From the NCBI GenBank assembly GCA_937879855.1, contig CALFMO010000039.1, positions 7,901 to 71,900 on the forward strand: a stretch of DNA of 64,000 nucleotides. The letters are read 5' to 3'. Source of the DNA: an uncultured Acidobacteriaceae bacterium (GTDB lineage: Bacteria > Acidobacteriota > Terriglobia > Terriglobales > Acidobacteriaceae). Under the pieces are notes generated by a model, which did not search any database, had not been told where the DNA came from, and was given only the letters and a program-made list of their open reading frames with translations. Below are positions 51,813 to 61,260 of the stretch, one piece after another (position 1 is the stretch's first letter; each line of letters begins with the position of its first letter). The translations under genes and the position numbers were made by a program.

Positions 51813-52238
51813 ATGGAACAACGCGTGAGCATCGTCACCCTGGGCGTGGCAGACTTAAAGCGCAGCACGGAATTCTACGAGCGCATCGGATGGCGGCACT
51901 CCGGGGCTAGTTCTGAAGGCATCGTATTCTTCCAGGCTGGAGGCATGGCGCTTGCCCTGTATCCACGGGCGGAACTCGCAAAGGATGCGAATGTTCCTGC
52001 TGATGGCGATGGCTTCAGTGGAGTTTCGCTTGCCTATAATGCGCGCAATCGCGGTGAGGTCGACACGACGCTCGAAGATGCCCAAAGGGCAGGCGCTAAA
52101 ATTCTCAAGCCTGCACAGGAAGCCTTCTGGGGAGGCTATTCCGGTTACTTCTCCGATCCAGACGGCTTCCTATGGGAGGTGGCATGGAATCCATCTTTCA
52201 CCATCGCCGAAGACGGGGCTCTTCGACTCCCTGAATGA
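51813..52238 (+). CDS. VOC superfamily protein (glyoxalase/bleomycin-resistance fold)
   Basis: 141 residues with the paired beta-alpha-beta modules of the VOC fold: MEQRVSIVTLGVADLKRSTEFYERIGW at the start (in pieces) and GYFSDPDGFLWEVAWNP near the end, holding a typical metal-ligand Glu. Substrate unknown. It sits between the CNNM gene and era, interrupting an otherwise conserved order. Confidence 0.85.
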   Translation: MEQRVSIVTLGVADLKRSTEFYERIGWRHSGASSEGIVFFQAGGMALALYPRAELAKDANVPADGDGFSGVSLAYNARNRGEVDTTLEDAQRAGAKILKPAQEAFWGGYSGYFSDPDGFLWEVAWNPSFTIAEDGALRLPE

Positions 52239-52380
52239 CAGCATGAACGCAGTCCGTTTAGGCTCCCCTTAACGAGATTCCGAAGCGACAGTTGGAAGCT
52301 CCTGTATTCGCAATCTAAGATGAAGCGTGTGCTGCATGCCTGGCTAGCAGCCAGAAGCTAGAAGCCAGAAGCTGATTCCC

Positions 52381-53385
52381 ATGCCCTTTCGCTCCGGTTT
52401 CGTTTGCATTCTTGGTCGCCCGAACGCGGGCAAGTCCACGCTTCTCAATGCGCTCGTTGGTGAGAAACTCGCGATCATTTCACCGAAGCCTCAAACCACG
52501 CGCAACCGCATTCAGGGCGTGGTTCACGTTCCGAAGGGCAAAGGCAAGCGTAATGACGGCGGCCAGATCGTGCTGGTCGATACTCCCGGAGTCCACAAGC
52601 CGGACAGTTCACTCGGCCGAAAAATGATGGTTGAAGTGCGCGAAGCGTTGGAGGGCTGCGACCTCGTGCTGATGATCATGGATGTGACGCGCGAGTTCGA
52701 CCGCCGCGACCAGTTTGCGCTCGACTTGCTGCGAAACACGAAGGCGAAAGCGTTTCTGCTGCTGAACAAGGTTGACATGATCCGCGAGAAATCAAAGTTG
52801 CTGCCTCTCATCGAGCAATACCGCAAGCTCTATCACTTCAGCGAAGTTATCCCCATATCCGCTCTGAAGCGCAAGGGCCTCGACACCCTTCTGGAGGCGG
52901 TGATTGCGGTTCTCCCGGCTGGCCCGGCGTACTTTCCTGAAGATCAAATCACCGATCAGCCGGCTAGGTTCACGGCAGCGGAAATCATTCGTGAGCAAGT
53001 GCTGCTGAATACCAGCGAAGAGATTCCCTATGCGACCAGCGTGATTGTCGATGACTTCCAGGAGGGCGCCAGGCTCACGCGGATCGCGGCGACGATCTAT
53101 TGCGAGCGACAAGGGCAGAAGGGGATCCTGGTTGGTAAAGGCGGCAAGATGCTCAAGAAGATTGGTACTTCGGCGCGTTTGCAGATCGAGCGCATGCTTG
53201 GGACCAAGGTATTCCTCGAACTTTACGTCAAAGCTGAAGCGGGTTGGCGGGATTCCCGGCGTTTTGTGGAAGAACTCGACTGGCGCCGCCAATTGGAGCA
53301 TCGGATGTTGAAAAATAGCGTGCAAGACCCCGGCGTGGAAACGATCAGAATTGCTGGGGAGAAAGGAAACGATACAGAAGGCTAG
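52381..53385 (+). CDS. era: GTPase Era
   Basis: 334 residues. G1 is GRPNAGKSTLLNALVGEK, G2 is PKPQTTRNRIQGV, G3 is DTPGVHKPDSSLG, G4 is LLNKVDMI and G5 ISALKRKG. The C-terminal KH domain (about 220-310, GILVGKGGKMLKKIGTSARLQIER in pieces) binds 16S rRNA near its 3' end. Era completes 30S assembly and works with YbeY, matching the gene order here. About 20 extra C-terminal residues are present. The 142 bp before it contain no gene. Confidence 0.95.
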   Translation: MPFRSGFVCILGRPNAGKSTLLNALVGEKLAIISPKPQTTRNRIQGVVHVPKGKGKRNDGGQIVLVDTPGVHKPDSSLGRKMMVEVREALEGCDLVLMIMDVTREFDRRDQFALDLLRNTKAKAFLLLNKVDMIREKSKLLPLIEQYRKLYHFSEVIPISALKRKGLDTLLEAVIAVLPAGPAYFPEDQITDQPARFTAAEIIREQVLLNTSEEIPYATSVIVDDFQEGARLTRIAATIYCERQGQKGILVGKGGKMLKKIGTSARLQIERMLGTKVFLELYVKAEAGWRDSRRFVEELDWRRQLEHRMLKNSVQDPGVETIRIAGEKGNDTEG

Positions 53386-53501
53386 GGTTTGTTATGGCGG
53401 CGAATAGCTCGAATCAGGCTGCCATTGCCGGATTTGATTCATGCCGCTAGAATCGAAACAGGCCGTGCTTCGCCGGGCGGACGCAGGACGAGTGACCAAC
53501 C

Positions 53502-53960
53502 ATGGAATCTGGGACCTCCGAGGAACACTTCCCGGAGCATGACTTCGATCCAGAAAAGCTGAGCTTGCGAGTGCGAGTCACGCTCGCAGCCGATCGGAAG
53601 TCCGTGGATCCGGTCGTGGCCCAGGTGATGCGCGCGATCCGCGACACGAAATGCATCGACGGCAAGGCTGACGCGGTTGAACTTGCTCTGCAAGAGGCTC
53701 TGGCGAATGCCGTAATTCATGGCGCCAAGGAAGACCCCAGCAAAATTGTTGAGTGTGTAGTAGTTTGTGACGAGCAACGAGGGGTGCTCATTATTGTGCG
53801 CGATCCCGGGCCGGGCTTCGATCCCAAGACGATCCCCAGTTGCACGGTCGGAGAGAATCTTTATTCGAATCATGGCCGAGGAATCTTCCTCATTAATCAA
53901 CTGATGGATGAGGTTGAGTTCCGTAAGAATGGAACCGAGATTCACATGGTGAAGCGGTAG
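53502..53960 (+). CDS. RsbW-like anti-sigma serine kinase (HATPase_c_2)
   Basis: 152 residues. The GHKL N box is LALQEALANAVIHGAK and the G1 box is IIVRDPGPGFDPK, followed by NHGRGIFLINQLMDEV. This is the single-domain histidine-kinase-like ATPase fold of anti-sigma or antagonist kinases. No sigma factor or STAS protein is adjacent. It lies 58 bp upstream of pilin 4, so those two may be cotranscribed. The RsbU-type phosphatase at 9.4 kb could be a functional counterpart, but this is inference. Confidence 0.82.
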   Translation: MESGTSEEHFPEHDFDPEKLSLRVRVTLAADRKSVDPVVAQVMRAIRDTKCIDGKADAVELALQEALANAVIHGAKEDPSKIVECVVVCDEQRGVLIIVRDPGPGFDPKTIPSCTVGENLYSNHGRGIFLINQLMDEVEFRKNGTEIHMVKR

Positions 53961-54018
53961 GTTTCTTCGGAGCGCGCTCGCGCCCCGCAAACAAGTTCTG
54001 AGGTAAAGGAAAGTTTAG

Positions 54019-54507
54019 ATGCGGAAGGAACACGGATTCTCCCTTATTGAACTTCTGATCGTGGTCGCGATTATTCTGATCATCGCGGCGATTGCGATTC
54101 CTAACCTGTTACGCGCCAAAATGGCCGCCAACGAGTCCGCGGCTGTCGGCGCCATTCGCACCATTAACACCGCCGAGATCAGCTACAGCTCCGCTTATCC
54201 GGCGGTGGGCTACGCCGCCACCCTGTCTGCCCTCGGTGGGATCGCTCCCTGTACTCCCAGTCCAGCGGCCGCCTGCTTGATCGACAGCGTGCTCTCCAGC
54301 GGCACCAAGAGCGGATATAACTTCACCGCGGTCGGTACGGGTGGTCCTCCGGCTACCGAATACTATGCGGCTGCCGTTCCGGTCACGTTCAACCAGACAG
54401 GTGTTCGGAGCTTTTGCTCGGTGGAGGATGGAACAATTCGCGTCGATCCCAGCGGAGCCGCGATCGCCAGCGAAGCCGCTTGCCAGGCGCTCGCGCCTCT
54501 TCCGTAA
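54019..54507 (+). CDS. Type IV pilin (pilin 4)
   Basis: 162 residues: leader MRKEHG, then FSLIELLIVVAIILIIAAIA with Glu5, start preceded by AAAGGAAAG. Shares GTKSGYNFTAVG and the cysteine pairs (PCTPSPAAACLID; FCSVEDG with EAACQAL) with the three pilins at 6.9-9.1 kb but is clearly diverged in sequence and encoded on the other strand. I found no sigma-54-like site before it. Confidence 0.9.
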   Translation: MRKEHGFSLIELLIVVAIILIIAAIAIPNLLRAKMAANESAAVGAIRTINTAEISYSSAYPAVGYAATLSALGGIAPCTPSPAAACLIDSVLSSGTKSGYNFTAVGTGGPPATEYYAAAVPVTFNQTGVRSFCSVEDGTIRVDPSGAAIASEAACQALAPLP

Positions 54508-54593
54508 AGGCTGTTCAATACCGAGTTCTGGCCTTATTTGTAAGGTACCGGCGTTACCTGATCTACCGTCCTGCCCGGTGATAACCTTACGAG

Positions 54594-55271
54594 ATGTCTC
54601 GCGATCCTGAAGTACTCCAACCTACCATACCTGCTCGCTCTCGCGCAGTGGTTGCGTTCGCTCTCGTACTCGGATTGTTTCTCGGCGTGATCTTTGTGGG
54701 ATCGCTGGGAGGTCTGCTGCTCTCGCGACATTCGGGTCGGACCCTATTGAATCGTGTGTGGTCGGCGGTCACAGGCAGAAGTCTCAGTATCGATGTAAGC
54801 CAACCGACCGTGGTCGATCGCATTCAGCGACTGCAGCGCTTGGAGACAGTGGTTTACACCATGGACAAGATCGTGTCCGGCGCGAAGCAACTCTCCTTCT
54901 TTCCGGATTTTCTGGCCGGAGATCAGTTGTTGATGTTGGTGCACGGCGAGGTTGTCGCCGGGATCGACTTCTCGAATCTGAAGCCGGGAGATGTCAAGAT
55001 CGAGGGCAAGCAGGTTCGTTTGCACCTACCCGCGCCACAGGTGTTCAGCACGCGCATCGATAGCGCGAGAACCCGTGTGTATTCCAGGCAAACCGGGTTG
55101 CTGGTACCCACCGACCCGAATCTGGAAACAGAAGTGCGCCAGGCAGCGGAACGCCAGCTACAACAGGACGCCTTGACCGACGGCATTCTGCGAACTGCCC
55201 AGCAGAATGCTTCCTCCACGATTACCAGCCTTTTGCAGGGTTTGGGATTCGAGACGATTGAATTCGATTAA
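54594..55271 (+). CDS. DUF4230 domain membrane-anchored protein
   Basis: 225 residues. One N-terminal helix (AVVAFALVLGLFLGVIFVGS) anchors it; the rest is extracytoplasmic and follows DUF4230: QRLETVVYTMDKIV, GEVVAGIDFSNLKPGDVKIEG and the C-terminal helices ending TSLLQGLGFETIEFD. Function unknown. Tail-to-tail with the metallophosphoesterase gene, 10 bp apart. Confidence 0.85.
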   Translation: MSRDPEVLQPTIPARSRAVVAFALVLGLFLGVIFVGSLGGLLLSRHSGRTLLNRVWSAVTGRSLSIDVSQPTVVDRIQRLQRLETVVYTMDKIVSGAKQLSFFPDFLAGDQLLMLVHGEVVAGIDFSNLKPGDVKIEGKQVRLHLPAPQVFSTRIDSARTRVYSRQTGLLVPTDPNLETEVRQAAERQLQQDALTDGILRTAQQNASSTITSLLQGLGFETIEFD

Positions 55272-55280
55272 CGGAAGACT

Positions 55281-56402
55281 TTATAGACCGGCGAACTCCA
55301 GGAGAACAATCTCTGGATTCGAACCCAAGCGCAAGGGTGGTCCCCACGTTCCCGCTCCGCTCGAAGTGAAGACCTGCATTTTCCCAATCCGGCTTAAACC
55401 GTATACAAATTGGCGGTAAATTCGGCGCGCCATCCAACTCCAAGGTATGAACTGACCTAGATGCGTGTGTCCGGACAACTGCAGTGAGATGCCGGCTGCT
55501 TCTGCGATCTCCGGGCGATCAGGCGCGTGTGTCAACAGAATGCTCGCTCGATTGCGGTCCAAGCCGATGCTGTGTAGAACCGATGCAAAAAGTCCATCCT
55601 GCCGAGCGTTCCGATAGGGCACGCCAATAATCTGCAAGCCGTCTACTTCCACTTTTTCATTATGGAGCACGCGCACACCAGCGGCGGCAATGGCGCCGAG
55701 ATATTTGCTGTCGTCTCCAAACTGCTCGTGATTTCCCGCGACAAAATACACGCCCTTGGGGGCCATCAGTTGGTTCAACGGCGCCGCGGCCTGATGTGCG
55801 TCAATAGCGGTTCCGTCGTATAGATCCCCAGCAATAAAAATCGCGTCCGGTTCTTCTTTGAGAATCGTTGTCACTAAGCGCCGTAGAAATCTCCCGTTTC
55901 GAACGTGTCCCAGGTGCACATCGCTGATTAGTGCCGCCCTTCGTCCATGCCAGCTTGCCGGCAGATTCGCCAGCCGCACGGTTGTGCGCGTGACTCGCGT
56001 CCAGCCGGCGTTGAAAACTCCGTAGAGTCCCGCCATGATCGCGGCACCGAACAAGACTTCAACAATCCGGTGAAAGTTAACCACCAGCCCGGCCAAGTTC
56101 GCGACTTCGAGAATCATCCACGAGGAGACTGCCGCCACGAAGAGAAACGTGAGTAGACCGATCCACACCGCGGCAGCCGTATACAACGCACGTACCGACG
56201 CATTCGTATAGCGAAAAGCCAGTAGGGAAGCGGTAACAAAGCTTACCGACAACAATCCGAGGATTATCCCGGTCCACGGTGCTCCATGAGAATGGGTCGA
56301 CCCGGGGATAAACGTCCAAGTTTCATACAGCAAGTAATGTGTCAGAAAAAGTATTGACTGAACAGCCACAATGAAACCGATAAGTCCTTTTCGTGCGCGC
56401 AT
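55281..56402 (-). CDS. Membrane-bound metallophosphoesterase
   Basis: 373 residues. Four helices in the first 135 residues are followed by a calcineurin-like phosphoesterase domain with all five blocks: ALISDVHLGHVRNG (DxH), FIAGDLYDGTAID (GDxxD), VAGNHEQFG (GNHE), LLTHAPDRPE and LSGHTHLGQFIPW (GHxH). Relatives such as YaeI/YkuE act on lipid-linked or nucleotide phosphates; the substrate here is open. Confidence 0.88.
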   Translation of the reverse strand: MRARKGLIGFIVAVQSILFLTHYLLYETWTFIPGSTHSHGAPWTGIILGLLSVSFVTASLLAFRYTNASVRALYTAAAVWIGLLTFLFVAAVSSWMILEVANLAGLVVNFHRIVEVLFGAAIMAGLYGVFNAGWTRVTRTTVRLANLPASWHGRRAALISDVHLGHVRNGRFLRRLVTTILKEEPDAIFIAGDLYDGTAIDAHQAAAPLNQLMAPKGVYFVAGNHEQFGDDSKYLGAIAAAGVRVLHNEKVEVDGLQIIGVPYRNARQDGLFASVLHSIGLDRNRASILLTHAPDRPEIAEAAGISLQLSGHTHLGQFIPWSWMARRIYRQFVYGLSRIGKMQVFTSSGAGTWGPPLRLGSNPEIVLLEFAGL

Positions 56403-56529
56403 GGAACATTAGATTCACCAAAACGGAATTCGATTGTAGGTCCAGACCGAAAAGAGGGAAACACCGCTGCCCACTCGATCGAATGCCAAGGTTTGCCAAA
56501 TCGCGGCTACGGCGTGCAAGCTGGTATTC

Positions 56530-57429
56530 ATGCCTGAATTGCCCGATATCGCCGCCTATATCGCCGCGCTCGAGCCACGCATTGTCGGCCAGCCGCTGGA
56601 GCGCGTACGGTTGAACAGTGCCTTCCTGCTGCGAACGGCGCAACCGCCGCTGGCAAGTGTGGAGGGCCGCACCGTGCACGAACTGCGGCGAATTGGTAAG
56701 CGCATCGTGTTCGGATTAGAGAAGGACCTCTGGCTGGCGCTGCATTTGATGATCGCCGGACGATTGCACTGGCAAGGCCCAGGAGCCAAACTGGCCGGCC
56801 GCCGGAGCCTAGCCGCCTTCGATTTTCCCAATGGTTCTCTGGTCCTTACCGAGGCAGGCACAAAACATCGCGCCGCTTTACACGTGTTCCAAGGTGAAGA
56901 GAGCCTGCGCGCCATCGACCCTGGAGGAATCGACATCTTCTCCAGCGATCTCAATTCGTTTCGTGCCGTGCTCACGGCCGAGAACCACACGCTCAAGCGG
57001 GCACTCACCGATCCCCGCCTGCTGAGTGGCATTGGCAATGCATATTCCGATGAGATCCTGCATGCGGCGCAACTGTCTCCCATTGCGCTCACCCAAAAAC
57101 TCAAATCTGAAGAATGGGAGAGATTATTCGCCGCCACCCGGCACACTATTCAGCATTGGCTCGACAAGCTCCAGACCGAAGCGAAGGCTGAGTTCCCGGA
57201 AAAAGTTACGGCGTTTCGCAAGGGAATGGCAGTTCATGGGCGCTACGGCGAACCCTGTCCAAGATGCGGCGATAAGGTTCTGCGAATTCGTTATGCAGAC
57301 AAGGAAACAAATTATTGCGCGCGCTGCCAGACCGGAGGGAAAGTTCTTGCGGATCGAAGTTTGTCCAGGCTCTTGGGATCGGACTGGCCACGAACGTTGG
57401 AAGAGTTGGAAGCTCTCAAGCGGCGCTAA
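56530..57429 (+). CDS. Fpg/Nei family DNA glycosylase (formamidopyrimidine-DNA glycosylase-like)
   Basis: 299 residues. The catalytic N-terminus is MPELPDIAAYI (Pro2 nucleophile, Glu3), with Lys in RRIGKRIVFGL and the helix-two-turn-helix RLLSGIGNAYSDEILHAA. A zinc finger (CPRCG and CARCQTGGK) closes the protein. It excises oxidised purines or pyrimidines and cuts the backbone by beta/delta elimination. PELPDI in place of the usual PELPEVE leaves open whether it is Fpg or a Nei-like variant. Confidence 0.88.
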   Translation: MPELPDIAAYIAALEPRIVGQPLERVRLNSAFLLRTAQPPLASVEGRTVHELRRIGKRIVFGLEKDLWLALHLMIAGRLHWQGPGAKLAGRRSLAAFDFPNGSLVLTEAGTKHRAALHVFQGEESLRAIDPGGIDIFSSDLNSFRAVLTAENHTLKRALTDPRLLSGIGNAYSDEILHAAQLSPIALTQKLKSEEWERLFAATRHTIQHWLDKLQTEAKAEFPEKVTAFRKGMAVHGRYGEPCPRCGDKVLRIRYADKETNYCARCQTGGKVLADRSLSRLLGSDWPRTLEELEALKRR

Positions 57430-57496
57430 ATGCGGCCGTCCGGCATCGGCTTTCGGGAAGCATTTCAAGCCGCAAGCTCGAAGCCGAAAGCCGACT

Positions 57497-58852
57497 TCAC
57501 TCCTTCGCCGCGATGGCCAACGCCTTCATCTTCCGATAAAGATGGCTGCGCTCCAGGCCCAGCACCTCAGCCGTGCGGCTTACGTTGCCATGGTTCTGGT
57601 CGAGTGTCTTCAGGATGTAATCGCGCTCGTAGGCGTCGCGAGCCTGATGCAGCGTAGAAAATTCACTCTTTGGCGCGCGCCGGCTGCCTTCGCGGTACAC
57701 CAGCGGCGGCAGATGCTTACTGTCGAAGCGCGTAGTGGTAGGGTTCATGATCACGATACGCTCAATCACATTGCGCAATTCGCGCACGTTGCCCGGCCAC
57801 GAGTAGCGCATCAGTATTTCAATGGCGTCATCACTGATTTCCCGCGGCCGGCGCCCATACGTGGCTGCCAGTTCCTTCAGAAAATGCCGTGTGAAAAGAG
57901 GAATATCTTCTTTTCGCTCGCGCAATGGCGGCACAAAAAAAGGAATCACGTTGAGCCGGTAGAAAAGATCTTCGCGGAAGTTGCCCCGGGAGATTTCTTC
58001 ATCCAGGTCTTTGTTCGTCGAAGCGATCACCCGTACGTCGACCGTGATCGTTTCGTCGCTGCCTACTGGCGTGAAACGCTGCTCCTCGAGCGTGCGCAAC
58101 ACCTTCGATTGTGTCTTCAGGCTCATGTCGCCGACTTCATCGAGAAAGAGCGTTCCGCCATGAGCCCGCTGAAATTTGCCTTCCTTGTCGGCCGCCGCTC
58201 CGGGAAACGACCCTTTGCAATGGCCGAACAGCTCACTCTCGATCAAGTCTTCCGGAATTGCGGCGCAGTTGACCTCGACAAAAGTTTCGTCCTTTCGCAA
58301 GCTCTGGCCATGGATCGCATGGGCCACGAGTTCTTTCCCCGTGCCGGATTCGCCGTAAATCAAAACGCGGCCATTGGTCGGCGCCATCAACCCAATCTGT
58401 TGGCGTAGAGCCTTCATCGGAATACTGTCGCCAACGATGAGGCTCTTCACCTGAAGCTGCTTTTTCAGGTCGACATTCTCCCGGTGCAGCTTCTTGGATT
58501 CGATCGCGTTCTTGACCAGGATCAGAGTTTTTTCCAGGGAAAGCGGCTTTTCCAGGAAGTCATAAGCGCCCAGTTTCGTCGCGCGCACGGCGGTCTCAAT
58601 GGTTCCGTGGCCGGAGATCATGATTACTTCGGGAGGGTTATCGAGCTCGCGAATCTTTTCGAGGATTTCAAGGCCGTCGCTACCTGGAAGCCAGATGTCG
58701 AGCAGTACCACGTCGAATGCGGTCTTGCGGAGCAACTCCAGGCAAGCCTCGCCGCTGTCCACCGAAGAAGTGGCGTAGCCTTCGTCGGCCAGGATGCCCG
58801 CCAGGGAGTCGCGAATTCCCGCTTCATCATCAACGATGAGGATGTTATGCAT
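57497..58852 (-). CDS. Sigma-54-dependent response regulator, NtrX-like, with altered GAFTGA loop
   Basis: 451 residues from the ATG at 58850-58852, giving the receiver start MHNILIVDDEAGIRDS. Phospho-acceptor is Asp52. The AAA+ domain has GESGTGKE near 168, LFLDEVGDMSLKTQSKVLRTLEEQ in pieces, the R-finger region and a C-terminal Fis-type helix-turn-helix (NVSRTAEVLGLERSHLYRKMK). The sigma-54-contacting L1 loop reads GSFPGA (residues 214-219) where GAFTGA is expected. The gene overlaps the kinase gene by eight bases. The natural targets in this window would be the sigma-54-like pilin promoters. Confidence 0.92.
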   Translation of the reverse strand: MHNILIVDDEAGIRDSLAGILADEGYATSSVDSGEACLELLRKTAFDVVLLDIWLPGSDGLEILEKIRELDNPPEVIMISGHGTIETAVRATKLGAYDFLEKPLSLEKTLILVKNAIESKKLHRENVDLKKQLQVKSLIVGDSIPMKALRQQIGLMAPTNGRVLIYGESGTGKELVAHAIHGQSLRKDETFVEVNCAAIPEDLIESELFGHCKGSFPGAAADKEGKFQRAHGGTLFLDEVGDMSLKTQSKVLRTLEEQRFTPVGSDETITVDVRVIASTNKDLDEEISRGNFREDLFYRLNVIPFFVPPLRERKEDIPLFTRHFLKELAATYGRRPREISDDAIEILMRYSWPGNVRELRNVIERIVIMNPTTTRFDSKHLPPLVYREGSRRAPKSEFSTLHQARDAYERDYILKTLDQNHGNVSRTAEVLGLERSHLYRKMKALAIAAKE

Positions 58853-61094
58853 GTTGGACGGTAGCGGCTGCAGGCGCGGCTTCCAGCACAACCGGGAGTT
58901 CAACGATGAAGCGTGTGCCGACAGGATGGTTCTCTTCTACGCGGATCGAGCCGTGATGATCTTCCACGATGCGGCTCACAATGGCCAACCCCAGTCCAGT
59001 GCCGCGTTTCTTGGTGGAGAAATAGGGTAAGAAGAGTTTTTCCTTGAGTTCGCGGGTTACGCCGTGGCCGGTGTCCGCAACCGTAATTTCCACCGCGTCG
59101 CGCGTCGCCACCAACGAAGTCGAAATTTCAATCTCGCGCACGACGGAATCTTGCGATGCCTCCGCCGCATTGTCTACCAGATTGGCTACGGCGCGTTTAA
59201 TCGCTTCGCTATCGGCCATGACCTTGGGAAGATCCGCAGCAAGCGATTTGTGCAGATCGATTCCGTCCAACCGGCCGTTGAACATGGAGAGAGCATTCTC
59301 GATGACTTCGTTGATGTCGGCCGGCTGTGGTTTGGCAACCGGAAAGCGCGCCAGAGTAGAGAACTCGTCCACGAGGCGCCGAACCGTTTCGACTGCCCCA
59401 GCAATTGTTTCCGCACATGAACGGACCACACCGAGCGAGGCCGGATCATTTGGTGTAGCCCGGTCGAGATGCCGTTGAATGCGCTCCGCCGATAGCGCGA
59501 TGGGCGTCAAAGGATTCTTGATTTCATGTGCCACCCGCCGCGCCACTTCCCGCCATGCTGCCTGTTTCTGAGCCTTGAGCAAATCCGAGAGATCTTCAAA
59601 CACCACGACGTATCCCGAGCCCTCGCCCTGATGCCTCAGAGTGGCTACGGTTACGGCGACGTTCAGCGAGACTCGAGGCAATTGAATCTGCATCAGGCTA
59701 GTCGTCATGCCCATGCGATCGGCGCGCCGCAGCAGCGGTTCGAAGTCTTCGAGAACTTCGGTCGGGAAAACGTCTTTCAGAGACGCTCCACGAAGAATCT
59801 GAGGTCCGCTCTCGTGTCCTGCGTCGGGATGAAACATGCGGAGCAACGCCTGATTGACGTGGGTAACCCGACGACCGGCATCGAGCGAGAGCACACCCGT
59901 GGGAATACTCTCGAGGATGGTTTCCATTTGACGCCGACGTTGGTCGAGTTCGGCGTTAGCGGCGCTCAGGTCGCGGCTGGAAGCCTCAAGCTGCCGCCGG
60001 CTGCCCTCGAGGTCTTCCGCCATGCGGTTGAAGGAGCGCACCAGGTCGCCAATTTCGTCGGCGGCACTGAGCGGCACGCGATAGTCGAGGCGTCCGCGCG
60101 AAATTTCCTGCGTAGCTTCGGCCAGAGCGGATAACGGTCTCGTCACGATCTTGGACAGAAATAGAGCAAGCCAGGTGGTCACGAAAAGCACGATCATCGT
60201 GAGCAGCAACAGCAAGCCCATGTAAGTGCGGCGCACCAGTTTCCGCTCACGGGCCAGGTTATAGTAGCGCTGCTGGCTGGCTTCGACCTGTCGCACGGTT
60301 TGCGAAAACTCTCGCGGCAGCGGAATCGCCACAAGAATCGAGCCACCGCCCTCCACCGGAGCACTGGCCAAAGTGTAGTCGACCTGCTGCCACGTGAACT
60401 GTGCGGGATGACCCGCAACTGCGTCCGACAACGGCAGTCTGGATTTCAGGAGTGCCCACGGCGCGGGCAAATTGAAACTCGCTTCTGCGTTGCCGTCTCG
60501 AAGCGCCAGTGCGAATCCGCCTTGCAGAGTCTGTTCATGGCGCTGAAACTCCGTCACCACCCCGGAAAATCCGCGCCCGGCGAAGCCGCGCTCGATTTCC
60601 GGAGATCCCGCAATGGAAGACGCTTCTGACCGCGCGTTCTGCATCGCATAGTTCGCCAGCAGCGTTGCCATGGCGTGCGTATCGGCTCGCACTTCTTCCA
60701 CGGGAGTTGAGAACCATTTGTCGATCGAGCGGTTCATCAATCCGTAGGCAAACCAGTACATGACCATTACCGGCAGGGAGGAGAGCAGTAGAGCGCCAGC
60801 GACCATGCGCGTACGAAACTTCGAACCCAGCACTCCAAGCCGCCGTTCCGCAAAAAGTTTCAGCAGATTGCGTAGCAGAACAAATGTGAGCGCGACGAAA
60901 AGCAGGAAGATGAGTGCCGAGAGCGCGGCAAAGACAATAATGTCTTCGTTGTTTCCGGGACGCAGGAAGGTCAGATCAAAAGCAGTTTGCGACACCAGGA
61001 TCGCAAGCAAGAGAAAAACGGAAATCGCCAGCAGAATGATGACCTGCTTGCGATGCGAAATCTTCTCCGGCGGAATTGAACTCGACTGAGCCAC
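58845..61094 (-). CDS. NtrY-like membrane histidine kinase
   Basis: 749 residues. Helices near residues 19-38, 54-75, 96-114 and 290-312 frame a periplasmic sensor (about 115-290), as in NtrY. HAMP (about 315-370), PAS (about 380-490) and the kinase core follow: REVARRVAHEIKNPLTPIAL with the phospho-His near 523, and N, G1 and G2 boxes in NLVDNAAEAS, VADTGHGV and FSTKKRGTGLGLAIV. It would phosphorylate the overlapping response regulator. NtrY/NtrX pairs sense nitrogen or redox in proteobacteria; the signal here is unknown. Confidence 0.93.
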   Translation of the reverse strand: MAQSSSIPPEKISHRKQVIILLAISVFLLLAILVSQTAFDLTFLRPGNNEDIIVFAALSALIFLLFVALTFVLLRNLLKLFAERRLGVLGSKFRTRMVAGALLLSSLPVMVMYWFAYGLMNRSIDKWFSTPVEEVRADTHAMATLLANYAMQNARSEASSIAGSPEIERGFAGRGFSGVVTEFQRHEQTLQGGFALALRDGNAEASFNLPAPWALLKSRLPLSDAVAGHPAQFTWQQVDYTLASAPVEGGGSILVAIPLPREFSQTVRQVEASQQRYYNLARERKLVRRTYMGLLLLLTMIVLFVTTWLALFLSKIVTRPLSALAEATQEISRGRLDYRVPLSAADEIGDLVRSFNRMAEDLEGSRRQLEASSRDLSAANAELDQRRRQMETILESIPTGVLSLDAGRRVTHVNQALLRMFHPDAGHESGPQILRGASLKDVFPTEVLEDFEPLLRRADRMGMTTSLMQIQLPRVSLNVAVTVATLRHQGEGSGYVVVFEDLSDLLKAQKQAAWREVARRVAHEIKNPLTPIALSAERIQRHLDRATPNDPASLGVVRSCAETIAGAVETVRRLVDEFSTLARFPVAKPQPADINEVIENALSMFNGRLDGIDLHKSLAADLPKVMADSEAIKRAVANLVDNAAEASQDSVVREIEISTSLVATRDAVEITVADTGHGVTRELKEKLFLPYFSTKKRGTGLGLAIVSRIVEDHHGSIRVEENHPVGTRFIVELPVVLEAAPAAATVQHA

Positions 61095-61260
61095 GGGAAT
61101 TTTCGCGTGCGAGGCGCGTCCTGTGTGCGTCGAGACGGAAGCGCCAGCACGTGCCAGTCATTATAGATGCATCGCGGCGTACCTAAGCTGCATCTGCGCG
61201 CTGTGACCCTGCCGAGTTATCAGCTGAAATGCTTAAGACCCATGAAAGCGGCAGTCGGTA

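Noticed and set aside
53961..54018. Sigma-54 promoter before pilin 4
   Set aside because: I looked for GG-N10-GC with TGG and TGC context in the 150 bp before the start and found none.
57026..58408. Plus-strand reading frame of 460 codons
   Set aside because: Overlaps the Fpg-type gene end and is antisense to the sigma-54 regulator; no recognisable domain.
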